A DNA stretch of 64,000 nt from Cytophagales bacterium (GTDB taxonomy: Bacteria > Bacteroidota > Bacteroidia > Cytophagales > Cyclobacteriaceae), in contig JAWPMT010000005.1 of assembly GCA_033344775.1 (NCBI GenBank), positions 2,853,598 to 2,917,597 of the forward strand. Direction: 5' to 3'. The translations under genes were made by a program, and so were the position numbers. Under the pieces are notes generated by a model, which was given only the letters and a program-made list of their open reading frames with translations, was not told where the DNA came from and ran no database searches. Shown piece after piece: positions 7,970 to 15,962 of the stretch. Numbering within the stretch: the first letter of the stretch is position 1; each line of letters starts with the position of its first letter.

Positions 7970-8992
7970 CTACGCCCAAACCTTCGTACCTTCTGTACAA
8001 TTGCGGCACATCTCTATTTCACTCCTGCCTTTCAGTAAAGTTGAACGGAAATCAACGTAGGCCTGAGCATTCCAGATTTCCTCAAAGGAAGTTTCAAAGG
8101 TATTTCCCAGGGTGTAATGCGCATCCTTATCAAAGCAACATGGAACCACTTTACCGTCCCAGGTGATTACGCAACTGCTCCACATTTTCCAGCAATGATC
8201 CAGCAGCTTATTTTTTACGGCGTATGTACCATCGGCCTGCAGGCGATACCTTGAATATTTGTCCTTCGTCGGGATCAGCGGACTACCCAATTCATAATCG
8301 TAGATCTGAGCAGTTTTAAATGCAATTTTGTCTACGCCGTATTCCCTGGCCAATTGCTCCGCTTCCTCGATTTGGTGTTCGTTGGGCTTCACCACTAGGA
8401 ACTGCCAGGTAACAAAAGGTGTCGCACTCTTCAATTCCTTTTTCTTCTGGATAATATTTCTAGTGCCTTCCAAAACTTTGCTCAACTGGCCTTCTTTCCG
8501 GTAGGACTCGTAGGTCTCTTGTGTGGTGCCATCGATGGAAATAATGAGTCGATCCAATCCGGATTTTATCGTGGCCTCTGCCTGTTGATCATCCAGAAAA
8601 TGTGCATTCGTTGAAGTAGCTGTATACATTTTCCGGTCACGGGCATAGTTCACCATTTTCAGAAAGTCTGGGTTCAGGTATGGTTCGCCCTGGAAATAAA
8701 AGGTCAGATAAGTCGTTTTGGAGGATATTTCGTCTATCAATTGTTGATACCTCGGGAGTTGCAACTTTCCAGTGGGTCTCGTGAACGAACGCAAGCCGCT
8801 AGGGCACTCGGGGCACCTTAGATTACAGGCAGTTGTCGGCTCGATGGCCATACTGATGGGCAACCCCTGAATTTTGGGGTTCCCAGTAATTCGCGAAATG
8901 ATGTACGAACCCAGGATCAGGAAGGCATTGATTACCCGATTTAAGGTTAGCTTTGACAGCAATTGTAACGTATCGCGAAAGCTGATAAACAT
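7970..8992 (-). CDS. Radical SAM / SPASM-domain protein
   Basis: 340 residues. The radical-SAM cluster motif is C56-x3-C60-x2-C63 (TACNLRCPECPSG), which holds the [4Fe-4S] cluster that cleaves S-adenosylmethionine. The C-terminal third carries further cysteines (HCWKMWSSC, VPCCFDKD, and CRNC near the end) in the arrangement of a SPASM auxiliary cluster domain. The short N-terminal hydrophobic segment (~20-35) may attach it to the membrane. SPASM proteins modify peptides or other substrates. No precursor peptide is visible nearby, and this subfamily is often a standalone gene in Bacteroidota. Start ATG at 8992; only 33 bp separate it from the divergent DUF4105 gene. Confidence 0.82.
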   Translation of the reverse strand: MFISFRDTLQLLSKLTLNRVINAFLILGSYIISRITGNPKIQGLPISMAIEPTTACNLRCPECPSGLRSFTRPTGKLQLPRYQQLIDEISSKTTYLTFYFQGEPYLNPDFLKMVNYARDRKMYTATSTNAHFLDDQQAEATIKSGLDRLIISIDGTTQETYESYRKEGQLSKVLEGTRNIIQKKKELKSATPFVTWQFLVVKPNEHQIEEAEQLAREYGVDKIAFKTAQIYDYELGSPLIPTKDKYSRYRLQADGTYAVKNKLLDHCWKMWSSCVITWDGKVVPCCFDKDAHYTLGNTFETSFEEIWNAQAYVDFRSTLLKGRSEIEMCRNCTEGTKVWA

Positions 8993-9025
8993 AAGGTAAA
9001 CCTATACGCTGAAATTTAAATAGTC

Positions 9026-10216
9026 ATGTCAAAACGAAACTTTCTCTGCTCATTGTTCCTCGTCCTTGCCATGATTGTCAATTTTTCCGTCAAAGCGCAA
9101 ATCCAGCTTTCCAACGAAGCCACCATTTCCATGGTTACCATCGGGCCCTACGATCCCGAATTATGGTCATCCTGGGGGCATTCGGTCATTCGTGTTCACG
9201 ACCCGTTACAAAATATCGATTGGTCTTACGATTACGGGCGGTTTTCCTTCGAACAGGCAAATTTCTACTGGAATTATGCTTTGGGCAAGACCTACTACAG
9301 CATTGGTAAATTCAATGACTACCCGCGTCTAAGAAACCATTATCAAAGACAAAACCGAAGTGTCATTGAGCAAGTGATGAATTTCACCCCAGCAGAGGTG
9401 CAAAAGGCCTATGAATTTCTCGAGGAAAACAACAAACCTGAAAACAAGGAATACCTCTATAACTATGTCTATGACAATTGTGCTACGCGTCTGGTAGACC
9501 TGGTGGAAGCGACCATTCCAGGTAAAGTCACGTTTGATCCTTCATTTATGAAAGAGGGCAGTACCATCCGAGACCTAATGGACGAAGGCCTGGAATTCCA
9601 GCCCTGGGGTGACCTGGTAATTGACCTGTTTCTAGGCACACAAATCGATCATGTGGCTAACCAAAAGGAATACCTCATGATGCCAGATTATGTACGGCAG
9701 AGCTTTGCTAAATCCACCATCGATCGGGGAAGAAAGGCAGTTCCTTTGGTGAAAGAAGAAATCATCGCTTATCAAGCGAAACCTGAAAACCTGGCCAATG
9801 GCATCTTCACACCATTCAATGTTTTCGTGCTGATCTTCTTTGTGGTAGGCTTCATCACCAACAAGAATTTCAAAACATTGAAGCGCACCAAATGGATCGA
9901 TTATGTGCTCTTTACACTAGTAGGTATTTTGGGGTTGGTATGTGCGTTTTTGTGGTTTGGTACCGAACACTTGTCCAAATACAACTGGAACCTGCTTTGG
10001 GCCATTCCTTTTCATATTCCCGCCATCTGGATGACCAATAAAGAAAAGTATCAGCCTTTTCTAGCCAGGTATTTCCGGTTCACAGCAGTACTTTATGCCT
10101 TATTGCTACTCTTCTGGGTGATCCTCCCCCAACCTATCCACCAGTCTTTGGTTCCATTCATTCTATTACTTGTTCTTCGAGCATTTTACATCAGTTATGA
10201 TTTGAGTAGGATTTGA
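9026..10216 (+). CDS. DUF4105 (Lnb-like) periplasmic/membrane protein
   Basis: 396 residues: a signal peptide (to about residue 24, VKAQ), a DUF4105 domain and four C-terminal membrane helices (about 262-282, 293-312, 322-338 and 350-395). Key features of the N-terminal domain are ELWSSWGHSVIRVHD (conserved Trp-Gly-His) and YNYVYDNCATRLVD (conserved Asn-Cys). Lnb, the lipoprotein N-acyl transferase of Gram-positive bacteria, shares this fold with His and Cys catalytic residues, so a Cys-dependent acyltransferase or hydrolase activity is possible; this is inference. It is divergently arranged with the radical SAM gene. Confidence 0.75.
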   Translation: MSKRNFLCSLFLVLAMIVNFSVKAQIQLSNEATISMVTIGPYDPELWSSWGHSVIRVHDPLQNIDWSYDYGRFSFEQANFYWNYALGKTYYSIGKFNDYPRLRNHYQRQNRSVIEQVMNFTPAEVQKAYEFLEENNKPENKEYLYNYVYDNCATRLVDLVEATIPGKVTFDPSFMKEGSTIRDLMDEGLEFQPWGDLVIDLFLGTQIDHVANQKEYLMMPDYVRQSFAKSTIDRGRKAVPLVKEEIIAYQAKPENLANGIFTPFNVFVLIFFVVGFITNKNFKTLKRTKWIDYVLFTLVGILGLVCAFLWFGTEHLSKYNWNLLWAIPFHIPAIWMTNKEKYQPFLARYFRFTAVLYALLLLFWVILPQPIHQSLVPFILLLVLRAFYISYDLSRI

Positions 10217-10243
10217 CCAAACCTTCCGTTCCCGAACACTTGT

Positions 10244-10263
10244 AGATAATTCACGAATTATCT
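10244..10263. promoter_or_regulatory. 20-bp perfect palindrome, possible operator
   Basis: AGATAATTC-AC-GAATTATCT, two 9-bp perfect arms with a two-base spacer. The loop is too small for an RNA hairpin, so a dimeric protein binding site is more likely. It lies about 90 bp before the polyprenyl-synthetase-like gene, in the DUF4105 downstream gap. Confidence 0.4.
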
Positions 10264-10341
10264 GTACTCGGATGAGGTAGAGGTGAATTTTTTTCGGAGA
10301 TTGGTTCCATTCTTTGCAACCGATTTGTAGCTTTATTGAGT

Positions 10342-10356
10342 ATAACTATTGATTAT
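10342..10356 (+). repeat. Left arm of a 15-bp inverted repeat flanking two AT-rich genes
   Basis: ATAACTATTGATTAT; its exact reverse complement lies at 12439-12453. The last two bases are the first two of the ATG of the polyprenyl-synthetase-like gene. The arms enclose both convergent genes and nothing else. No target-site duplication is evident outside the arms. Confidence 0.55.
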
Positions 10357-11440
10357 GGATTATAAGAAAGGGATTCCAGTCGGGCACACCTGGCAATCAT
10401 ATTTACTTAAATCCAGTCTGGATGGTCCTTTCTCAAACCAAGTCGAAAATTATCTCTTACAATTCGAAAATAGCTGGAAGGAACTTTTTCCAACCCCTCA
10501 ATATGAATTATGTCAGCTTGATGGAGGAAGTAGACTAAGACCAACCATAGCTTTTCTCGGTTATTTGATTTCTCCAGACTCCTCCAAAACCAATATTTCC
10601 AGTCAAATCGTTGAATTGGGGATAAGCATAGAAATGATTCACAAGGCCTCACTATTAATTGATGATATAATCGATAGAGATGAATTCAGAAACGGGGTAA
10701 AAACCTTTCACATAGTTAATGGGGAAGATAAAGCCCTTGCAATGGCTACATATCTGATTGGCAGTGCCTTCAATAAAATGGCGATTTCTATTGATGCACT
10801 AAAACCCAGAAATAACTTAACGAGATACATGGAGTTGTCAGGAGCTATCTTGAAAGATATGTCAGAAGGGTTAATGATGGAATTGGGTATGTTTGAGATA
10901 CAAAAATCTCGTCTTGATGTGGCAAAAGAAATTATCAATAAAGAAACAGCCTCTATCATAAAGAATGCACTCACGCTTGGTTATTTAATAAGAAACCCAG
11001 AGAATCCTGCTATAGTGAATAGCTTGAAGGTAATTGGTGAGTCTTGTGGATATATTTTTCAAATTATGAATGACATTGAACCCTTCGGAGATGCCGATAA
11101 AAGAGCTTTGAATAAAGGGAACAGCGTAATCGAATTCTATAATGATCGGAAGAATGTAATTGTTAGTTACATTTTTCAAATGTTGAATGAAAAACAGAGA
11201 CAAAAACTACTAGAAATCCAGGACAAGGAAAAAGGCACTAAATTGTTAAAACAATACTTTTACCAGCTAGAAGTATGGCCGAACTTTAAGTTGGAATTTC
11301 AAGAAGTTGTTACTCAAATCGATCAAAGTATTGAAGTAATTGGAAATGAAGGAATCAGTGAATCTTGGTGCAAGAATTGTAAAAGCTTCGTTAGAGCACT
11401 TATAAAAATTGCAGAAGGAAGGCTCCATCTTCAAGTTTAG
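10355..11440 (+). CDS. Polyprenyl-synthetase-like class 1 isoprenoid enzyme, atypical
   Basis: 361 residues from ATG 10355 (a TTG six bases earlier is possible). The order of motifs is that of trans-prenyl diphosphate synthases: GGSRLRP near residue 50, the first Asp-rich motif D103-D104-I-I-D107-R-D (intact DDxxD), and FQIMNDIEPFGD around 235-246 at the place of the second Asp-rich motif. There the usual DDxxD is N239-D240-I-E-P243, so the second magnesium site is altered. The C-terminus adds WCKNCKSF. The base composition is clearly more AT-rich than the flanks. The gene is convergent with a membrane protein, 7 bp between stops, and its start touches the inverted repeat. It may make or transfer an isoprenyl chain; a ComQ-like role is conceivable but unproven. 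Confidence 0.7.
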   Translation: MDYKKGIPVGHTWQSYLLKSSLDGPFSNQVENYLLQFENSWKELFPTPQYELCQLDGGSRLRPTIAFLGYLISPDSSKTNISSQIVELGISIEMIHKASLLIDDIIDRDEFRNGVKTFHIVNGEDKALAMATYLIGSAFNKMAISIDALKPRNNLTRYMELSGAILKDMSEGLMMELGMFEIQKSRLDVAKEIINKETASIIKNALTLGYLIRNPENPAIVNSLKVIGESCGYIFQIMNDIEPFGDADKRALNKGNSVIEFYNDRKNVIVSYIFQMLNEKQRQKLLEIQDKEKGTKLLKQYFYQLEVWPNFKLEFQEVVTQIDQSIEVIGNEGISESWCKNCKSFVRALIKIAEGRLHLQV

Positions 11441-11447
11441 ATAACCA

Positions 11448-12425
11448 TTAATTTCCAGAGAGCTTCCAAACGTTTGGAAAGATCTTTAAAACGGCTATTA
11501 GCAAATTAATGAATACGGTTGCTGTGGATACAGCCACATTTATTTTGGTATTTACAGGATAGTTGGCAGATTCTATGATCTCCTTTACGATCTTAATGTA
11601 CTCAATTTGTTTTTCGACTTTCAATTCTTTTAAAGCATTTTCATAGTATTGTGAACTCTTTGTTTTAAGGTTCATAACAATGTTTCTAATCGCCCTACTT
11701 CTTATATAACTTATAACTGGAAAACCCACCACTACGGCTAAGATGATGATTACCCACGATATGGTTAATATCAAGTCAGAGCTGTTACCAAAAGTCGCCG
11801 TTTTTAAAATTTTTAAGGTATCGTCGGGAGCATGAATCGTAAATAAGGTGACATACATGGTGCCAGCAATAAAGAAAGCATTTTGATAGAATGCAGAATT
11901 CTTTGTGATATCAACAAGCCAGTTAGTATAAGCTGGGTAGAATCTAGAATATTTTTCTATATCCGAACTTGAGAGACGAACAAGGAAATGCAACAAGTGA
12001 GCAAACAGCATGTATCCTATAATACTCAGCAGAATAGAGACAAATAAAGCTGTTAATGATGTTATTCCTAAGGCATCTATAGTTACGAATTCCAGAATGA
12101 TCGATATAATCACAAAAAATGTAGCTATAGTAATTCCAATCCAGATGTTTTTTTTGGAATAAACTGCCTCTTTTAACTTACGACGTTCTGCACTTAATAC
12201 AGGATCCCCAACAAAGTTTTGAAAGCCATTTTTCAATAAATCAGAGTACTGTTTAGCACAAATCATGATTGTATCAAAAATCCCTACAAGCAAGAAATAT
12301 TTCAATAAGAATAGGTCAGTAGGGTAATAGAGGTTGAGAATAGAACTAAAAAACAGGAAAATTACTGACCCTGTAAATAGTAATGTATAAGAAGTTTTAT
12401 CTGCAAAGGAGAAAAAGAAATTCAT
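11448..12425 (-). CDS. Unknown polytopic membrane protein
   Basis: 325 residues, not recognised. Hydrophobic segments at roughly 13-31, 38-55, 94-115, 122-148, 180-200, 217-242 and 295-315 suggest six or seven membrane helices. Between the last two lies a charged, helix-rich stretch (about 243-290, SQYYENALKELKVEKQIEY) likely to be a cytoplasmic coiled coil. A basic cytosolic loop (AERRKLKEAVYSKKN) follows the second helix. No catalytic motif is visible. It is AT-rich like its convergent partner, starts at ATG 12425, and the right arm of the inverted repeat is 13 bp upstream. The partner is isoprenoid-related, so a lipid-modifying or effector role is possible (inference only). Confidence 0.65.
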   Translation of the reverse strand: MNFFFSFADKTSYTLLFTGSVIFLFFSSILNLYYPTDLFLLKYFLLVGIFDTIMICAKQYSDLLKNGFQNFVGDPVLSAERRKLKEAVYSKKNIWIGITIATFFVIISIILEFVTIDALGITSLTALFVSILLSIIGYMLFAHLLHFLVRLSSSDIEKYSRFYPAYTNWLVDITKNSAFYQNAFFIAGTMYVTLFTIHAPDDTLKILKTATFGNSSDLILTISWVIIILAVVVGFPVISYIRSRAIRNIVMNLKTKSSQYYENALKELKVEKQIEYIKIVKEIIESANYPVNTKINVAVSTATVFINLLIAVLKIFPNVWKLSGN

Positions 12426-12438
12426 TCAGAACACAACT

Positions 12439-12453
12439 ATAATCAATAGTTAT
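12439..12453 (-). repeat. Right arm of the 15-bp inverted repeat
   Basis: ATAATCAATAGTTAT, the exact reverse complement of 10342-10356. It lies 13 bp upstream of the membrane-protein start codon, so it could also be part of that gene's promoter or operator. Confidence 0.55.
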
Positions 12454-12485
12454 CTTCAATACATTGCCTTGAAGAAGAATGGATC

Positions 12486-13417
12486 TCACCCCAACTCAAA
12501 CAAATGCCGGGGGTGTTTCTGGGAAAGGATTTCTAGTTGCTTCTGTTTGCTGACGTGGGTATAGATCTGGGTCGTGTTAATGGAGCTATGTCCAAGAAAA
12601 CTCTGGATGTATTTGATGTCTACGTCTTGTTCTAAAAGAAGCGTGGCAAAGGTGTGTCGAAACGTGTGTGGTGTAACTTTTTTCTGAATCTTTGCCTTTT
12701 GACAATACTTAGTGATCAGAAAACGAACCGATTGCGTAGATAACGGTGTGTCAAGCCGGCTGACAAAAAAAAACCAACCTGCTCGATTCGGTTTTGATAT
12801 TCAGAGTGATACTCCAGTACTGTTCTCAATGTTTCCTGATTAACAATCTGGATGACTCTCTCCTTATTGCCTTTACCTCTTATTAGCACTCGTCCGGTTT
12901 CAAAATTCAGGTCAGGAACACGTAGTTTACACAATTCTGAAACGCGCAGACCAGTGGCAAATAGTAATTCCATTATGCATAGATCTCTAAGCTTTTCACC
13001 ATAAGCATGGGTGGATTTCCTTTTGGCCATTTGCAATTCTTCCTTCACTAATAGAAACAGGCGTTTGATCTCTCCCAAATCCATCACAGTTGGCAATTGT
13101 TTGGGTTCTTTGATCTTAAGCTTCACTTTGCGGTAGGGGTTCACAGGAATGTAATCTTCGAACTCCAGGAAATTTAGAAAGGACTTAGAAGAGGCAATCT
13201 TTCTCTTAATCGTCCGGGGCTGAAAACTTGAGAGCTCCTGAATGTAACCTTTGATGTGGTGTTTCGTGATTTCTCGGACCAATTCTACCTTCGATTGAGA
13301 CAAGAACTTTTCAAATTGGATGAGATCGATCTCATAGAATTGCAGGGTCTTGGCACTTAGGTTTTTTTCGTATCGGCAGTGGTCAAAAAAGAGTTGCTTT
13401 GACTCTTTAAGGTTCAT
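12486..13417 (-). pseudogene. Tyrosine recombinase (XerC/D-like), frameshifted
   Basis: The first frame runs from ATG 13417 through a SAM-like N-terminal domain (YEKNLSAKTLQFYEIDL) and the first part of the catalytic domain (ATGLRVSELCKLRVPDL, with the first catalytic Arg), then loses frame in a run of nine A (12765-12773; T9 on the coding strand). One extra T restores the second frame, which contains HTFRHTFATLLLEQ (His-x2-Arg), FLGHSSINTT (His) and QIYTHV (nucleophilic Tyr) and stops at TGA 12486-12488. Repaired length is about 310 residues, normal for Xer/integrase proteins, and all catalytic residues are kept. So it is either a very recent pseudogene, a homopolymer sequencing error, or a slippery-site gene. 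An upstream GTG at 13450 is less likely as start. It sits next to the AT-rich two-gene cassette. Confidence 0.85.
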
Positions 13418-13615
13418 AGGCGCTCCAGGTTTAGGTGGGCCGAATATCACGATAAATATCCATTTCCCCTAGTGCCCTACAATGGTGCCTTGTTGCTAAT
13501 GGCACGGATAGCTTATCTTGTCAATAAGCGTCATTGAGGAAATTTCAAATATTTTTCCTCCCCTCTGCAACTATTCTCAAAAGTTGGAGTTTCACCGCCA
13601 AGAAAGCCAAAGAAC

Positions 13616-14170
13616 TTGAATCAACCAAACGATAACGAGCTCATGCAGATGGTTCAGGATGGTGATCTCAGTAAGATGGGATTGCTATACGAACGCCATC
13701 ATAGGTCCCTTTTTGGGTTTTTCTATCGACTGACCGATAGTGGATCCGAAAGTGAAGACCTGGTGCAGAATGTATTCTATCGGTTACTCAAGTATCGGCA
13801 CGCTTTCAAAAATGATGGAAAGTTCGTGTACTGGCTGTACGCTGTGGCGCGAAACGTTTCCAAAGATGTCTACAAGAAAAAAGACCCCCTGATGCATTCG
13901 AGTGAGTTAGAAGATATAGGGGAACAGGAACCAGGAGAACAGAACGTGGAAGATCAAATCACACACGATGAACAGAAGGGCACACTAAATATGGCTCTTA
14001 AACGCCTCTCGGAAGAACAGAGAGAAGCCATTGTGATGAGCAAGTTTCAGGGTTTGAAATATCATGAAATCGCGGTGATTGCTAACTGTACAGAAAGTGC
14101 CATCAAGGCGAGGATCAGACGGGGGATCATGGAATTGAAGAAAATCATGGATAAAGCCGAGCAAGCATGA
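13616..14170 (+). CDS. ECF-type sigma-70 factor
   Basis: 184 residues. Region 2 is recognisable (LLYERHHRSLFGFFYRL, then ESEDLVQNVFYRLLKY and FVYWLYAVARNVSKD) and so is region 4 (LNMALKRLSEEQREAIVMSKFQGLKYHEIA, with an HTH to AIKARIRRG). The TTG at 13616 is the best start because the next in-frame ATG would cut into the start of region 2. It overlaps the following gene by four bases (ATGA), which predicts translational coupling with the anti-sigma candidate. The four-gene order sigma, TM protein, two DUF4097 proteins suggests an envelope-stress regulon. Confidence 0.88.
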   Translation: MNQPNDNELMQMVQDGDLSKMGLLYERHHRSLFGFFYRLTDSGSESEDLVQNVFYRLLKYRHAFKNDGKFVYWLYAVARNVSKDVYKKKDPLMHSSELEDIGEQEPGEQNVEDQITHDEQKGTLNMALKRLSEEQREAIVMSKFQGLKYHEIAVIANCTESAIKARIRRGIMELKKIMDKAEQA

Positions 14171-14937
14171 AGGAACAGATAGAAAAAAATTGGAATTGCG
14201 ATATCGCCCTGGAGCACATGCTGCAGGAATTGGGTAATGGACAATTTGATGCTACGGATCTGGAAGCCATTTGTGAAGCACATCCTGATTGTGAAAAGAC
14301 CATCCGGGAGTCTTACATCCTATGGCATGAAATGGATGCCATGGCCGTTCCTGAGCCCTCGGAAAACATGCGTGGTGCTTTTCTTGAAATGCTGGCCGAA
14401 TTCGAAAAGGAGGAAAACTCTAAGCTTCAAAAACCTACAATCGCCATTAATTGGAACCAGGCATTCCGCTGGGCGGCTGTTTTTATCATTGGTTTGTTGA
14501 TTGGATTACTGGTTCAACAGACACCCACCAACAATGTGCAGTTAGCGGATGAAAGTCCTGAAGTTTCTAAGCTTCTTGCGGTGAGTAATCCCACAACGGA
14601 CCGTCTCCTGGCTATTCAGCAGATCAAAGAAATCCGTAATCCGCAAGATCCTGTTATCGAGGCCCTGAATGAAACGCTAATGAAGGATCCCAATGTCAAT
14701 GTTCGATTGAGTGCCATTGAAGCAATGGTCCATTTCATTGATCATCCTAAGGCTCGGACTTCTTTAGTGGCTGCCCTGCCTTATCAGGATTCGCCGATTG
14801 TTCAACTCACGCTGGCACAATTACTGATCAACCTTCATTCGGACCAAAGCCTGGACGAACTGAATACCCTGATCAATTCCGCAGACCTTGATCATGACGT
14901 CAAACTCCATTTGAAAGAGACTTTAAACACATTATAA
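14167..14937 (+). CDS. Putative anti-sigma factor with HEAT repeats
   Basis: 256 residues: a cytosolic helical N-domain (1-95), a single membrane helix (about 98-116, WAAVFIIGLLIGLLV) and a periplasmic C-domain of HEAT-like repeats (about 135-255; PNVNVRLSAIEAMVHFI and SPIVQLTLAQLLINL are typical helices). The overlap with the sigma gene and the topology fit a membrane-bound anti-sigma factor with a sensor domain. The N-domain has CEAHPDC but no clear His-x3-Cys-x2-Cys zinc motif, so the sigma-binding mode is not the classic zinc anti-sigma one. Assignment rests on context plus topology. Confidence 0.65.
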   Translation: MKEQIEKNWNCDIALEHMLQELGNGQFDATDLEAICEAHPDCEKTIRESYILWHEMDAMAVPEPSENMRGAFLEMLAEFEKEENSKLQKPTIAINWNQAFRWAAVFIIGLLIGLLVQQTPTNNVQLADESPEVSKLLAVSNPTTDRLLAIQQIKEIRNPQDPVIEALNETLMKDPNVNVRLSAIEAMVHFIDHPKARTSLVAALPYQDSPIVQLTLAQLLINLHSDQSLDELNTLINSADLDHDVKLHLKETLNTL

Positions 14938-14938
14938 C

Positions 14939-15790
14939 ATGAAATTTCTACTAAGCACTTTTGTATTGTTTTCGATGGCGGTGTGTCTGGGACAAGATAT
15001 GCCCGATCAACAAGCATTTGAAATTGATGTAAAAAACCTGGAAACGCTCAACCTACATAACCTTCGTGGGGATGTAGAAGTAAAAGGGACAGACACCAAA
15101 AAAATACGGGTGACGATCAAACGGCAATTAGACGCCAGAAGGCAAGCACTCATTGATGAGGCCAGGTCACAGTATTATTTTGATACACTGACCCGTGGAA
15201 CTGGTATCTATTTTGTCATGCAATCGCCCCATCTTGATTTCAAGATTGACCGGGATGGATTTGGCTACTACAACTCACGCAATAGCTGGACCTGGAATGA
15301 TCGCGAGTCGGTGAGTTACCGATTTGATATCACGGTTGAATTTCCGAAGCACATGAACCTCAATGTTTCCAGTCATCACGATGGGTTAAGCATTGAAGAA
15401 GTAGATGGAAACTTATATGCCAAGAGTCATCATAAGGACCTGTTTGCACAGGGAATTGGAGGAAATGCCATGTTAAAATCCCATCATGGTGACATTGAAG
15501 CCAGTTTTTCTAAAAACCCCAGTGATGAGTGTCGATTCAAAACCCATCACGGAGACATAAAAATCACTTATCAGGATAAGTTTTCAGCTGATGTCAAACT
15601 GAGCAGTCATCACGGAGAATTCTTCACAGAATTTGACTGGGAGCCTAAGCCGATGCGAGTCATCAAGGAACCATCTTCCAAAGGCACCAAGTACAAAATA
15701 GGTGATGGTACGTATGTGGCAATTAATAATGGTGGTCCACTGCAACAGTACAGCACCTGGCACGGGGATATTTATCTGGTCAAAAATTAA
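14939..15790 (+). CDS. DUF4097-type beta-solenoid protein with five His-His pairs
   Basis: 283 residues, signal peptide to about residue 18. From residue ~30 the chain consists of short beta strands, the DUF4097 pattern (strand, Asn/Asp-Gly turn, strand). Five His-His pairs recur at 146-147, 164-165, 182-183, 203-204 and 224-225, each in the context Ser/Lys/Thr-His-His-Asp/Gly/Lys, and a single His occurs at 275 (WHGD). The 18-21-residue spacing would stack them on one face of a solenoid. The start ATG 14939 touches the stop of the preceding gene, so it belongs to the sigma operon. Envelope location predicted; function unknown. Confidence 0.72.
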   Translation: MKFLLSTFVLFSMAVCLGQDMPDQQAFEIDVKNLETLNLHNLRGDVEVKGTDTKKIRVTIKRQLDARRQALIDEARSQYYFDTLTRGTGIYFVMQSPHLDFKIDRDGFGYYNSRNSWTWNDRESVSYRFDITVEFPKHMNLNVSSHHDGLSIEEVDGNLYAKSHHKDLFAQGIGGNAMLKSHHGDIEASFSKNPSDECRFKTHHGDIKITYQDKFSADVKLSSHHGEFFTEFDWEPKPMRVIKEPSSKGTKYKIGDGTYVAINNGGPLQQYSTWHGDIYLVKN

Positions 15791-15819
15791 GAATACCGCA
15801 AAGGATTTTTCTGGAGACC

Positions 15820-15885
15820 TTCATTCTCACCCCAGCCCCTAAAGGGTGTAAAAGGCACTCTCCCTTAAGGGAATATAAGGGTCAT
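15820..15885. repeat. Intergenic repeat (CTCACCCCAGCCCC type)
   Basis: Sequence CATTCTCACCCCAGCCCC followed by CTCCCTTAAGGGAA, a short palindrome. This phrase resembles the dispersed CTCACCCCAGCCCC/CTCCCTTAGGG repeats known from many Bacteroidota genomes. It separates two DUF4097 genes of one apparent operon (172-bp gap) and could be a secondary insertion. Confidence 0.5.
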
Positions 15886-15962
15886 TATTACAGGTTACCA
15901 TGTAATTGAAAAATCTTTCACTAAACGTTTTAGCAATAATTGAATCATTAAAAGTATTAAAC

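Noticed and set aside
10342-12453. Classical insertion sequence based on the inverted repeat
   Set aside because: No transposase is encoded inside and no target duplication is visible; it is kept only as a cassette hypothesis.
12486-13417. Prophage or integrative element led by the integrase
   Set aside because: Only the broken recombinase and two small genes are present; no phage structural, replication or conjugation genes and no attachment duplications were seen.
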